Shown: positions 36,674-44,748 of the stretch, piece by piece
How the letters are laid out: every line of letters starts with the position of its first letter
Position numbering within the stretch: position 1 is the first letter of the stretch
Assembly: GCA_903897925.1 (NCBI GenBank)
Contig: CAIUDG010000079.1
Span: 1-64,000, forward strand
Length of the DNA: 64,000 nt
Direction: 5' to 3'
Source: an uncultured beta proteobacterium
GTDB lineage: Bacteria > Pseudomonadota > Gammaproteobacteria > Burkholderiales > Burkholderiaceae_C
Notes under the pieces: generated by a model
What the model saw: the letters and a program-made list of their open reading frames with translations, nothing else
Told to the model about the DNA's origin: nothing
The model's database searches: none
Made by a program: the position numbers and the translations under genes

Positions 36674-39316
36674 TCACAACTTCTTCAGGTTTTCTTTCGC
36701 CCTTTCATTGCCCAAGTCAGCGGCACGCTGGTACCAATGCCGCGCCAGGTCCTTGCTTTTCTCTAGCCCGCCAATGCCGGCTGCGTAGCACGCGCCCAAA
36801 TTATTCATTGCCTGGCTGTCACCGAGGTCCGCGCCCTTGCGGTACCAACTGACGGCTTGCAACGCATCCTTCGGTACACCACCGCGTCCGGTCTGGTACA
36901 TATAACCCAGGTTGGTCATTCCAAGGGCGGAGCCCTGGTCGGCCGCCTTTCGGTACCAATTGGCCGCTTGGACGTCGTCCTTGTCCAGCCCGCCACGCCC
37001 ATTGCTGTACATATAGCCCAGGTTCAGCATGGCTTGGTTTACGCCAAGTTCCGCGCCCTTGCGGTACCACGCCACCGCTTGCACGTCGTCCTTGTCGAGT
37101 CCGCCCCGGCCATTGGCATACATCTGCCCGAGGTTGGACATCCCCAGGCCGTTCCCCAGTTCCGCAGACTTGCGGTGCCAGCTGAGCGCTTGGACTTCAT
37201 CTTTGCCGAGTCCGCCCCTGCCTGCCGCATAAGCAGCTCCCAGGTTTGTCATGGCCTGGCCATCCCCCATGTCGGCGCCTTTGCGGTACCAAGCCACTGC
37301 CTGCACGTCGTCCCGTGGCAAACCACCGCGCCCGTTGGCATACATGACGCCAAGATTTCCCATGGCCGTTCCATTGCCTTGTTCTGCTGCGCGGCGGTAC
37401 ATCAGCACGGCTTGCGCGTCGTCTTTCGCCAGGCCACCACGTCCGATTTCGTATAGAAAGCCCAATCGCAGCATGGCGCCACTTTCACCAGCATCGGCGC
37501 CGTTTCGAAACAATTGCAGTGCTTGCTCTTCGTTTTTGGCAATGCCGGCCCGGCCCGCGGCATAGAGGTTGGCCAGATTAACCATCGCCATACCGTTGCC
37601 CGCATCTGCGGCACGGCGGATCAATTCGGCACCCCTGATTTCGTCCTTGCCCAAGCCGCCCAAACCATTCAAATACATAAATCCCAGCCCATTCAAGCCC
37701 AGCGGGCTACCGGCCTTGGCTGCATCGGTAAACCAGCGCAGTGCGTCGGCAGGACTTTTTGCCAGGCCACCCTGGCCGTTGAGGTACATCGAGCCCATCA
37801 GTCCCATTGCACTGGCATCCCCGGCGCGGGCGCGCTGTTGCACATCGGCTTCGACGCCGGGGCTCTTTGCCAGCAAGGCTTTGCGTAGCCAAAGCGCGGC
37901 TTTCGCTTCGTCTTTTGCGACCAGCTCACCATCCAGATAGGCCAGCCCAAGCTGCTTCAGTGCCGTGCTGTCACCAATCTGTGCGGCGTCGTTCAAGCGC
38001 CGCAGCGCCAGCGCATTGGCATTCAATTGGTCTTGTCGCTGCCGACTCGCCGATGCAAACTGCCCTGTTGGATAGTGCAGGTCATACACCTTGTAGGCCT
38101 CGATGGTGTCGGCCTTTGCTGCAGCCTCCCAGGCGCTTTCTTCCTGGTTGAGTCGCATCAACAACTGCTTGGCATCGACCGCGAAACTGCCTGAGGGATA
38201 GCGCTCCAGATAGGCCACAAGCTCTTTGCGGTCGCCATTTTTTGCGCTCTGCCACAACTGCTCTTCTTGCCGCTGCGCCAGTTCGGCAGCGCTGCCTGTG
38301 TGCTTTGCCCCGGCCTTGACACGCGCTATGGCCACCCGCGCCTGCCCGACATGCCGTCCCTTGGGGTACTGGCGCAAATACTCATTCAGACTGGCCAGGT
38401 CGGTGCTGTCCTTCACACTGTCCCAGGTGTCATCCTCAATCTGCTCGGCCGTTTTCGCGGGTGCAGCATAGGGTGCCGAAGCCTCTCCTGCCGGACTCGC
38501 CTGCAGCGCCGCAGGGGCAAAGAAATAGAAGTTCCCGCGCAAGTCATTCACCAACGACGGGCGTTGCTCGTGGTTCACTTTCTTGGCCACATCGTCCACG
38601 GTTTCCTTGACCGTCTCCAACGCCGTCCTGATCTCGACCCCGGGCTGTTGCAGCACCTGCGCCAGCTCATAGGTAAATAGCCCGTTGTCGGCCTTCACGC
38701 CAGGCACGCTGTCCAGAGCCTTCTGATTGCGCCCGGCCGACATGATGATTACCTGGCCGGTGGCCGGCTCAGGCGGTAGCAGTCCACGCGTGGTGCCAAT
38801 GCTGCGGGTGCCTTGCTTCGGAAAAGGATTATCGCGACACGCGTCGATCACAAACATGGCAAAGCGGGCATCCTTGAGCGCGTCCTGCACATCGACCAGC
38901 GACACGCCGTCGCGCTGTACCTGCCCGTCGTTCTGGGCCTTGATATCTACCGGCAGCAGCAGCTGGTTTGACGCTATTTGCACGCCGTGCCCGGCGTAAT
39001 AGAAAACCACCTCATCGCCCTTGTTGATGCGGCCCTTGAAGGTGTCTACCGCCGCCCAGAAACCGTCGCGGCCGACATCCAATACGGTGGTGACACTGAA
39101 CCCGGCGCGCTTGAGCACACTGGCGAACAAGCGGGCGTCGTTACGCGCGTTGGTCAGCGGATCGACATTTTTGTAGGCGTCGTTGCCGATCACCAACGCC
39201 AGCCGCCTGGGACTGCTATCCAGTGCCAGCGCCGGCTGCAAGGCCGCCAGTACGGCACAGGCGAGCAGCAGTGCCAGAAAATGCCGTGGCCGCAGCCAGG
39301 AGCAGATGTGTCGCAT
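36674..39316 (-). CDS. Exported caspase-fold (C14/metacaspase-like) protein with Sel1 repeats
   Basis: This 880-residue protein starts with a signal peptide (FLALLLACAVLAALQPALA, cut near residue 31). A caspase p20-type domain (about 35-265) follows with both catalytic residues: His110 in YYAGHG and Cys160 in DACRDNP. Next come three ~40-residue units with a YP-G pattern (YLRQYPKGRHVGQA, YLERYPSGSFAVDA, YDLHYPTGQFASAS), then eleven Sel1-like repeats to the C-terminus. The last eight repeats are 37 residues long with a GRGGLxKDDxQA signature. It should be a periplasmic or surface peptidase specific for Arg/Lys, with a protein-binding scaffold. The target and trigger are unknown. ATG 39316 is chosen for the signal peptide. 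Confidence 0.9.
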   Translation of the reverse strand: MRHICSWLRPRHFLALLLACAVLAALQPALALDSSPRRLALVIGNDAYKNVDPLTNARNDARLFASVLKRAGFSVTTVLDVGRDGFWAAVDTFKGRINKGDEVVFYYAGHGVQIASNQLLLPVDIKAQNDGQVQRDGVSLVDVQDALKDARFAMFVIDACRDNPFPKQGTRSIGTTRGLLPPEPATGQVIIMSAGRNQKALDSVPGVKADNGLFTYELAQVLQQPGVEIRTALETVKETVDDVAKKVNHEQRPSLVNDLRGNFYFFAPAALQASPAGEASAPYAAPAKTAEQIEDDTWDSVKDSTDLASLNEYLRQYPKGRHVGQARVAIARVKAGAKHTGSAAELAQRQEEQLWQSAKNGDRKELVAYLERYPSGSFAVDAKQLLMRLNQEESAWEAAAKADTIEAYKVYDLHYPTGQFASASRQRQDQLNANALALRRLNDAAQIGDSTALKQLGLAYLDGELVAKDEAKAALWLRKALLAKSPGVEADVQQRARAGDASAMGLMGSMYLNGQGGLAKSPADALRWFTDAAKAGSPLGLNGLGFMYLNGLGGLGKDEIRGAELIRRAADAGNGMAMVNLANLYAAGRAGIAKNEEQALQLFRNGADAGESGAMLRLGFLYEIGRGGLAKDDAQAVLMYRRAAEQGNGTAMGNLGVMYANGRGGLPRDDVQAVAWYRKGADMGDGQAMTNLGAAYAAGRGGLGKDEVQALSWHRKSAELGNGLGMSNLGQMYANGRGGLDKDDVQAVAWYRKGAELGVNQAMLNLGYMYSNGRGGLDKDDVQAANWYRKAADQGSALGMTNLGYMYQTGRGGVPKDALQAVSWYRKGADLGDSQAMNNLGACYAAGIGGLEKSKDLARHWYQRAADLGNERAKENLKKL

Positions 39317-39524
39317 TGCCTGGAGGTCCTCTCCTGTGGGTTCAAATAGGTGTGCCGCTAGGGACTTGGTGCCGTCTATTCGACACCGCGTCAGCCACAT
39401 TATGAATCAGGGGTATAGCGCTCCTGCGCACGTGCGCAGTGCTGCCACCCAAGGGATGAATCCAGTCCTTGCTCGCCAAGCGCTACTGGCAGCTGCCCTG
39501 CGTGAAGAATGAAATAATCGCCGC

Positions 39525-40025
39525 ATGAAAATATGCCTGCTTCTCCTATTCACCCTGTTCCTCGGTGGCAACAGCTGCGCTGCAGACTTGCTGGTCGGAC
39601 AAGCAATGCCGGAAGTGCAGGCCAAACTGCTGGACAGCCCGGATACCTTTCGCATTTCGCAACAGCGCGGCAAAGTGCTGATTGTCAATTTTTGGGCCAC
39701 ATGGTGCGCACCTTGCAAGGCAGAGATGCCAACGCTTCAAGCGTATTTCGAGGCGCACAAAACCGAGGGCCTGGAAATCCTTGCCATCAGCATGGACGAA
39801 ACGCGCGATCTACCAGCTGTCCGACAATGGGCGCAGCAATTCAGCTTCCTGGTGGCGCTCAAAGCGGATGCCGACTACAAGGCCCTGGGCCGCATCTGGC
39901 GCATGCCCACAACCTTTGTCATTGACCGGGACGGCATCCTGCGCAAGAACGGCCATGTCGGCGACGCAGAAATAAGCATGAGCGAACTCGAAGCACTCGT
40001 CACGCCACTGCTCAAGAAACGGTAG
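39525..40025 (+). CDS. TlpA/ResA-like thioredoxin-fold protein
   Basis: This 166-residue protein has a signal peptide (MKICLLLLFTLFLGGNSCA) and a thioredoxin domain with the redox motif WCAPCK in VNFWATWCAPCKAEMPTLQAYFE, plus the cis-Pro region MPTTFVIDRDG. It is a periplasmic disulfide reductase or thiol-disulfide exchange protein of the TlpA/ResA class, often serving cytochrome c maturation or oxidative protection. No cytochrome gene is nearby, so its client is unknown. Confidence 0.92.
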   Translation: MKICLLLLFTLFLGGNSCAADLLVGQAMPEVQAKLLDSPDTFRISQQRGKVLIVNFWATWCAPCKAEMPTLQAYFEAHKTEGLEILAISMDETRDLPAVRQWAQQFSFLVALKADADYKALGRIWRMPTTFVIDRDGILRKNGHVGDAEISMSELEALVTPLLKKR

Positions 40026-40110
40026 CTTGAAACACCAGCCTGGCACCCACAGAAACCCGGTCACTACCAGTCCTCGTGCACCTTTCACTATCCAACCCAG
40101 CACATGCCCC

Positions 40111-40767
40111 ATGCTCAGTGACACCGAACGCCGAGAAATCCAGCAGGCCAGCGCCGCCGTACAGCGCCTGGCTGCGCTGCATCTGCAGCGCGCGCGCAGT
40201 CCGCAGTCGGTGATTGCCTTCATCGGCAATTTGCATCGTGGCGTCGATCAGGTGGTTCAGCAAGCGCAGCAAGCGGGCCAGGCTTTGGCCTGTGAATCCG
40301 GCTGCAGTGGCTGTTGTAGCGCGCGTGTCTACGCCAGCGAGCCAGAAATATTCCAGATCGCCGCGACATTGAAAACCCGTCCCTCCGCGCAATTTCAAGC
40401 CGTTCTGGGCCGGCTGCAGACGCATGCGGCGCTGGCCGCCCATTTGTCGACTGCCACGCACCGAAGCCCATGCCCCTTGCTGGAAAACCATTTATGTTCG
40501 GTCTACGCGGTTCGCCCGGCGGTATGCCGGAAAGCGCATTCGCTGGACCTTGCGGCGTGTCTAAGGCCGGGCGCCGCGATACCGCAGAATTTGAATATCC
40601 TGCTCCAGGCGGAAACGCTGATCGCCGGTACCGCCGCAGCCTACCAGCAAACCGGCCGGGCGGTGCGTGGACACGAATTGGGCCAGGCCGTGCTGCTGGC
40701 GCTGAACGACGCTTCCCTGCTGTCCCGGTGGCACGCCGGGGAAACCGTATTTCCAACCGCAGGCTAG
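40111..40767 (+). CDS. YkgJ family cysteine-cluster protein
   Basis: This 218-residue protein carries the CxxxCxxCC-like cluster (ACESGCSGCCSARVYAS, about residues 61-77) and a second set (CPLLENHLCSVYAVRPAVCR, about 127-146). The pattern is that of the YkgJ/UPF0153 zinc- or iron-chelating family. The biochemical role is not known. The frame also has a TTG at 40027 right after the TlpA gene. I choose ATG 40111 because the extra 28 residues look non-conserved. The ribosome site is weak in both cases. Confidence 0.85.
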   Translation: MLSDTERREIQQASAAVQRLAALHLQRARSPQSVIAFIGNLHRGVDQVVQQAQQAGQALACESGCSGCCSARVYASEPEIFQIAATLKTRPSAQFQAVLGRLQTHAALAAHLSTATHRSPCPLLENHLCSVYAVRPAVCRKAHSLDLAACLRPGAAIPQNLNILLQAETLIAGTAAAYQQTGRAVRGHELGQAVLLALNDASLLSRWHAGETVFPTAG

Positions 40768-40795
40768 GCGCCTGGCGCAGACACAGGAGATCCGC

Positions 40796-41059
40796 ATGGA
40801 GTTGCTCATAGGACTGGGAATTGTCATCGTGGTTCTGGCAGTGGTACTGGCCACGCACAGCGACGCAGCGCCAGAACAGCTCAGCGACGCTGGCCTGGAG
40901 GCGCAGATCCACAGCATCCAGGGCCGGATCCAGCGCTTGCACGCACCACCCGGCCACCGCCCACGGTCACTGCAAAAAATCCAGCAGCTGCAGCGCTACC
41001 TGGCGCAGCTGCAGTCGGAGCAGCAACAACGCCAGGCGGCACAGCACAGCGCAACCTAA
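40796..41059 (+). CDS. Small membrane-anchored hypothetical protein
   Basis: This 87-residue protein has one N-terminal membrane helix (LLIGLGIVIVVLAVVLA) and a Gln-rich helical tail (QKIQQLQRYLAQLQSEQQQRQ) that could form a coiled coil. AGGAGA lies 6-11 bases before the ATG, a good ribosome site, so it is probably real. I do not recognise a family. It follows the YkgJ gene by 28 bp and overlaps the end of the convergent flavoprotein gene by four bases. Confidence 0.7.
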   Translation: MELLIGLGIVIVVLAVVLATHSDAAPEQLSDAGLEAQIHSIQGRIQRLHAPPGHRPRSLQKIQQLQRYLAQLQSEQQQRQAAQHSAT

Positions 41060-42327
41060 GGCAGCACCGAACCCGCAACACCACGCAATGCGCGTACCGC
41101 CCCCAGCCCGGCCTTGCGGCCGCTGGCAAAACAGGCTTGCAACAAATAGCCGCCGGTCGGCGCTTCCCAATCCAGCATTTCACCCGCGCAGAACACGCCC
41201 GGCAGTTGCTCCAGCATCAAGTCTCCCGTCAGCACCTCGAACAGCACACCGCCGGCGGTGCTGATCGCCTCATCCAACGGTCGCGCTGCCTGCAAGGTCA
41301 GCGGCAAGGCTTTGATGGCGGCCGCCAGCTGTGCCGGGTCGTTGCGCACCTCTGGCGCCAGCAACTCATGCAGCAAGGCACTCTTGATGCCGTCCAGGTG
41401 CAGGCGGCTCTTCAGATGGCTGCTCAGGGAACGCGAGCCACGCGGGTGGGCCACTTCCTGGCGCACTTTTTCCAGCGCCATGTCCGGCAACAGATCCAGA
41501 TGAAAGGTGGCGCTGCCGTGGCGCAGGATATCGTCGCGCAACATCGGCGAGGCGGCATAAATCAGACTGCCCTCGACACCCGTTGCGGTGGCCACAAACT
41601 CACCCTTGCGGCGCCAAGCTGGCGCCCCCGGACGATCCAGTGCAATGGCGACCGACTTGAACGGCTGCCCGGCAAAGCCATCACGGAAAAATGGCGTCCA
41701 GCCGCCACGCACATCAAAACCGCAATTGCTCGGCAACAGCGGCGCCACCGCCACCCCTTTTTCCGCCAGCAAGGGGACCCAGGCCCCGTTCGAGCCCAGC
41801 CGCGCCCAACTGCCGCCCCCCAAGGCCAGCACCACCGTCTGCGCCACCACCTCCACAGCGCCAAGGGGCGTCTCGAACACCAGAGCGCCGGCAGCATTCC
41901 AACCGGTCCAGCGATGGCGCATATGGAATTGCACACCAGGGCCCTGGGCCGGATGGCGCAAGCGCTGCAGCCAAGCGCGCAGCAAAGGCGCCGCCTTCAT
42001 ATCCTTGGGAAAGACCCGGCCGGAAGAACCGACAAAGGTCGGAATGCCCAGGCCCTCGGCCCAGGCGCGCAGTGCCGTGGCGTCAAAGTCCTGCAACAGC
42101 TGCGCAATCGCATCACGGCGTGCCCCGTAACGCCCGGCAAAGGCATCGGCATTCTCCGAGTGGGTCAGATTCAGACCGCCTTTGCCGGCAAGCAAGAACT
42201 TGCGGCCAATCGACGGCATGGCGTCGTACAAATGCACGGCTATACCAGCATCGAGCAGCATCTGCGCCGCCATCAGGCCAGCGGGTCCGCCGCCAATAAT
42301 GGCAACAGGAATTCGGGTGTTTGTCAT
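41056..42327 (-). CDS. TIGR03862/HI0933 (BaiN-like) flavoprotein
   Basis: This 423-residue FAD protein has the dinucleotide fold PVAIIGGGPAGLMAAQMLLDAG at the N-terminus, GRKFLLAGKGGLNLTHSE, VLALGGGSWARLGSNG, and the C-terminal FCAGEMLDWEAPTGGYLLQACFASGRKAG. The family contains oxidoreductases of mostly unknown substrate. The start at ATG 42327 directly precedes the Rossmann motif. It is divergent from trxA. Confidence 0.92.
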   Translation of the reverse strand: MTNTRIPVAIIGGGPAGLMAAQMLLDAGIAVHLYDAMPSIGRKFLLAGKGGLNLTHSENADAFAGRYGARRDAIAQLLQDFDATALRAWAEGLGIPTFVGSSGRVFPKDMKAAPLLRAWLQRLRHPAQGPGVQFHMRHRWTGWNAAGALVFETPLGAVEVVAQTVVLALGGGSWARLGSNGAWVPLLAEKGVAVAPLLPSNCGFDVRGGWTPFFRDGFAGQPFKSVAIALDRPGAPAWRRKGEFVATATGVEGSLIYAASPMLRDDILRHGSATFHLDLLPDMALEKVRQEVAHPRGSRSLSSHLKSRLHLDGIKSALLHELLAPEVRNDPAQLAAAIKALPLTLQAARPLDEAISTAGGVLFEVLTGDLMLEQLPGVFCAGEMLDWEAPTGGYLLQACFASGRKAGLGAVRALRGVAGSVLP

Positions 42328-42489
42328 TGTTCAGTTCCATCGACGCGCCTTTCGGCGCCAAAAAAGCCCGATGTACCGCGCATCGATTTTAGCTATCACA
42401 GCGATAGCGCTGGCGCCTAGCCGGTGCCACTTGCTTTCTGTCACAATGCCGCAAACTCAAGCGCAACTACAACTCGCAAAGGAAAGTCC

Positions 42490-42822
42490 ATGGCTAGCGA
42501 TCTCATCAAGCACGTCACCGACGCAACATTTGAAGCCGACGTACTGAAATCGGCACAACCCGTTCTGATCGACTACTGGGCCGAATGGTGCGGTCCCTGC
42601 AAAATGATTGCCCCGATCCTGGACGAAGTTTCCACCACCTACCAGGGCAAGCTGCAAGTGGCCAAGATGAATGTCGACGAAAACCGCGACATTCCGGCCA
42701 AGTTTGGTATTCGCGGCATTCCGACCCTGATGCTGTTCAAAGACGGCCAACTGGCAGCCACCAAAGTGGGCGCCATGAGCAAGGCCCAGCTGATTGCATT
42801 CATCGACCAGCAAGTCGCCTGA
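42490..42822 (+). CDS. trxA: Thioredoxin
   Basis: This 110-residue cytoplasmic thioredoxin has the active site WCGPC in [14 protein letters not shown] and the cis-Pro segment [14 protein letters not shown]. It reduces protein disulfides, including those of ribonucleotide reductase and PAPS reductase. The ATG at 42490, with AAAGGAAAG upstream, is preferred over earlier in-frame starts. A terminator follows before rho. Confidence 0.97.
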   Translation: MASDLIKHVTDATFEADVLKSAQPVLIDYWAEWCGPCKMIAPILDEVSTTYQGKLQVAKMNVDENRDIPAKFGIRGIPTLMLFKDGQLAATKVGAMSKAQLIAFIDQQVA

Positions 42823-42842
42823 TTCTGGCGCTATTTAGTAGC

Positions 42843-42874
42843 ACGACCGCGACACTGCTGCGCGGTCGTATTTT
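42843..42874 (+). terminator. Intrinsic terminator after trxA
   Basis: ACGACCGCG (42843-42851) pairs with CGCGGTCGT (42861-42869), followed by ATTTT. It lies 21 bp past the trxA stop. Confidence 0.82.
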
Positions 42875-43046
42875 CCTGTCATAATTCGACCCGTTCACCG
42901 TCCTTTACCAAAGGGCCGGATCCGCAGCGCGGTGCAGAACACCGAGGCCCGGGCACCAAATCCAGCCTTCGCCCCCTTTCCCCAGAATTTCGATTTTTTC
43001 CGGTTTTCCTCCGACATTTCGGTTAACCCCCTACGGGATCCATTCC

Positions 43047-44309
43047 ATGCATTTAAACGAACTCAAGGCACTGCACGTGTCGGAAGTGCTGAAGCAGGCT
43101 GAAGAGCTTGAGATTGAAAACACCGGCCGCATGCGCAAGCAGGAGCTGATGTTTGCCATCATCAAAAAGCGTGCCCGTACCGGTGAACAGATCATCGCCG
43201 ATGGGGTGTTGGAAATTCTGCCCGACGGCTTTGGCTTTTTGCGCAGTCCCGACACCAGCTACACCGCCAGCACCGACGACATCTACATCAGCCCGAGCCA
43301 GGTGCGCCGCTTCAACCTGCACACCGGCGACATGATCGAAGGCGAAGTGCGCACCCCCAAAGACGGCGAACGTTACTTTGCGCTGAACAAGCTGGACAAG
43401 GTCAATGGCGACTCCCCCGAGAGCAACAAGCACAAGGTGATGTTTGAAAATCTGACGCCGCTGTTCCCCAAGGATCAGATGCGCCTGGAACGCGACACCA
43501 AGGGTGAAGAGAACATCACTGGCCGCGTGATCGACATCATCGCCCCGATCGGCAAAGGCCAGCGCGCCCTGCTGGTGGCCCCGCCCAAGAGCGGCAAGAC
43601 GGTGATGATGCAGCACATTGCGCACGCCATTTCGGCCAACTACCCGAACAGCCACATGATGGTGCTGCTGGTCGATGAGCGGCCCGAAGAAGTGACCGAA
43701 ATGCAACGCACCGTCAAGGGCGAAGTGATTGCCTCCACCTTTGACGAACCCGCGGCCCGCCACGTGCACGTCGCCGAAATGGTGATCGAGCGCGCCAAGC
43801 GCCTGGTGGAACTGAAAAAAGACGTGGTCATCCTGCTTGACTCCATCACCCGCCTGGCACGCGCCTACAACAATGTGGTGCCCTCCTCCGGCAAGGTGCT
43901 GACCGGCGGTGTCGACGCCAATGCCCTGCAGCGCCCCAAGCGCTTCCTGGGTGCTGCCCGTAACGTTGAAGAAGGTGGTTCCCTGACCATTATTGCCACC
44001 GCACTGGTGGACACCGGCAGCCGCATGGACGAAGTGATTTTTGAAGAATTCAAGGGCACTGGCAATTCCGAAATCCACCTGGACCGCCGCCTCTATGAAA
44101 AGCGCGTGTTCCCGTCGATCCAGCTCAATCGCAGCGGCACACGCCGTGAAGAGTTGCTGCTGCAACCGGAAATTCTGCAAAAAACGCGCATCCTGCGCCA
44201 GTTCCTCTACAACATGGACGAAATCGAATCCATGGAGATGGTATTGAAGCAAATGCGCGCTACCAAGACCAACAGCGAGTTCTTCGACATGATGCGTCGC
44301 GGCGGCTAA
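43047..44309 (+). CDS. rho: Transcription termination factor Rho
   Basis: Rho is a hexameric RNA-dependent helicase that ends transcription. The 420-residue protein has the N-terminal helical and cold-shock RNA-binding domain ([20 protein letters not shown]), Walker [13 protein letters not shown], Walker [17 protein letters not shown], and the Q- and R-loops in the C-terminal part. The 224-bp leader from the trxA stop contains the trxA terminator. Rho commonly regulates its own leader, which I cannot see directly. Confidence 0.98.
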   Translation: MHLNELKALHVSEVLKQAEELEIENTGRMRKQELMFAIIKKRARTGEQIIADGVLEILPDGFGFLRSPDTSYTASTDDIYISPSQVRRFNLHTGDMIEGEVRTPKDGERYFALNKLDKVNGDSPESNKHKVMFENLTPLFPKDQMRLERDTKGEENITGRVIDIIAPIGKGQRALLVAPPKSGKTVMMQHIAHAISANYPNSHMMVLLVDERPEEVTEMQRTVKGEVIASTFDEPAARHVHVAEMVIERAKRLVELKKDVVILLDSITRLARAYNNVVPSSGKVLTGGVDANALQRPKRFLGAARNVEEGGSLTIIATALVDTGSRMDEVIFEEFKGTGNSEIHLDRRLYEKRVFPSIQLNRSGTRREELLLQPEILQKTRILRQFLYNMDEIESMEMVLKQMRATKTNSEFFDMMRRGG

Positions 44310-44322
44310 GGATTGCGTAGGC

Positions 44323-44328
44323 TATAAT
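44323..44328 (+). promoter_or_regulatory. -10 box before rpmE2
   Basis: A perfect TATAAT sits 66 bases before the rpmE2 ATG, just after the rho stop codon. It implies a separate promoter for the ribosomal protein gene. The matching -35 region would lie within the end of rho. Confidence 0.6.
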
Positions 44329-44393
44329 CTTGGGTTTTCGCGATAAGTACCCCGGAATAGGCTGGGGCGGCTGGCGCAACTGATGGAGAAAGT

Positions 44394-44651
44394 ATGAAAG
44401 AAGGAATTCACCCCAACTACCGTGAAGTGTGCTTCATGGACCTGTCCAACAACTTCAAGTTCGTGACACGTTCCTGCGCCAACACGAAGGAAATGATCAA
44501 GATGGAAGACGGCCGCGAACTGCCGTTGTACAAGCTTGATACTTCCAGCGAATCGCACCCGTTCTACACTGGCACCCAGAAGTCCGTGGACAACATGGGC
44601 GGACGCGTGGAGAAATTCCGCAACCGTTTCGGCAAAACCGCAGCGAAATAA
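44394..44651 (+). CDS. rpmE2: 50S ribosomal protein L31, type B
   Basis: This 85-residue protein is the zinc-free (type B) form of L31: [19 protein letters not shown], then [29 protein letters not shown]. It lacks the CxxC pairs of the zinc-binding form. In many bacteria type B replaces the zinc form under zinc shortage. No second L31 gene is in this window, so whether it is the sole copy is unknown. A strong terminator follows. Confidence 0.96.
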   Translation: MKEGIHPNYREVCFMDLSNNFKFVTRSCANTKEMIKMEDGRELPLYKLDTSSESHPFYTGTQKSVDNMGGRVEKFRNRFGKTAAK

Positions 44652-44683
44652 GTCGTCTTCAGGTTTGCACCTGATTCGCATCC

Positions 44684-44718
44684 AAAAGGCAGCCCGGGTT
44701 TCCGTGCTGCCTTTTTTT
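44684..44718 (+). terminator. Intrinsic terminator after rpmE2
   Basis: AAAAGGCAGC (44684-44693) pairs with GCTGCCTTTT (44706-44715), followed by further T. A strong Rho-independent terminator 32 bp past the stop. Confidence 0.92.
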
Positions 44719-44748
44719 CGATTCCAACCGAATGCTTACTGACTGCCT

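Noticed and set aside
36674-37800. Regularly spaced repeats considered as a CRISPR array
   Set aside because: The 111-bp period encodes Sel1 protein repeats in a long open frame; repeats are degenerate and there are no spacers or cas genes.
42393-42410. Small GCTATC/GATAGC hairpin before trxA
   Set aside because: Six-base stem without a tail or conserved context; probably chance.
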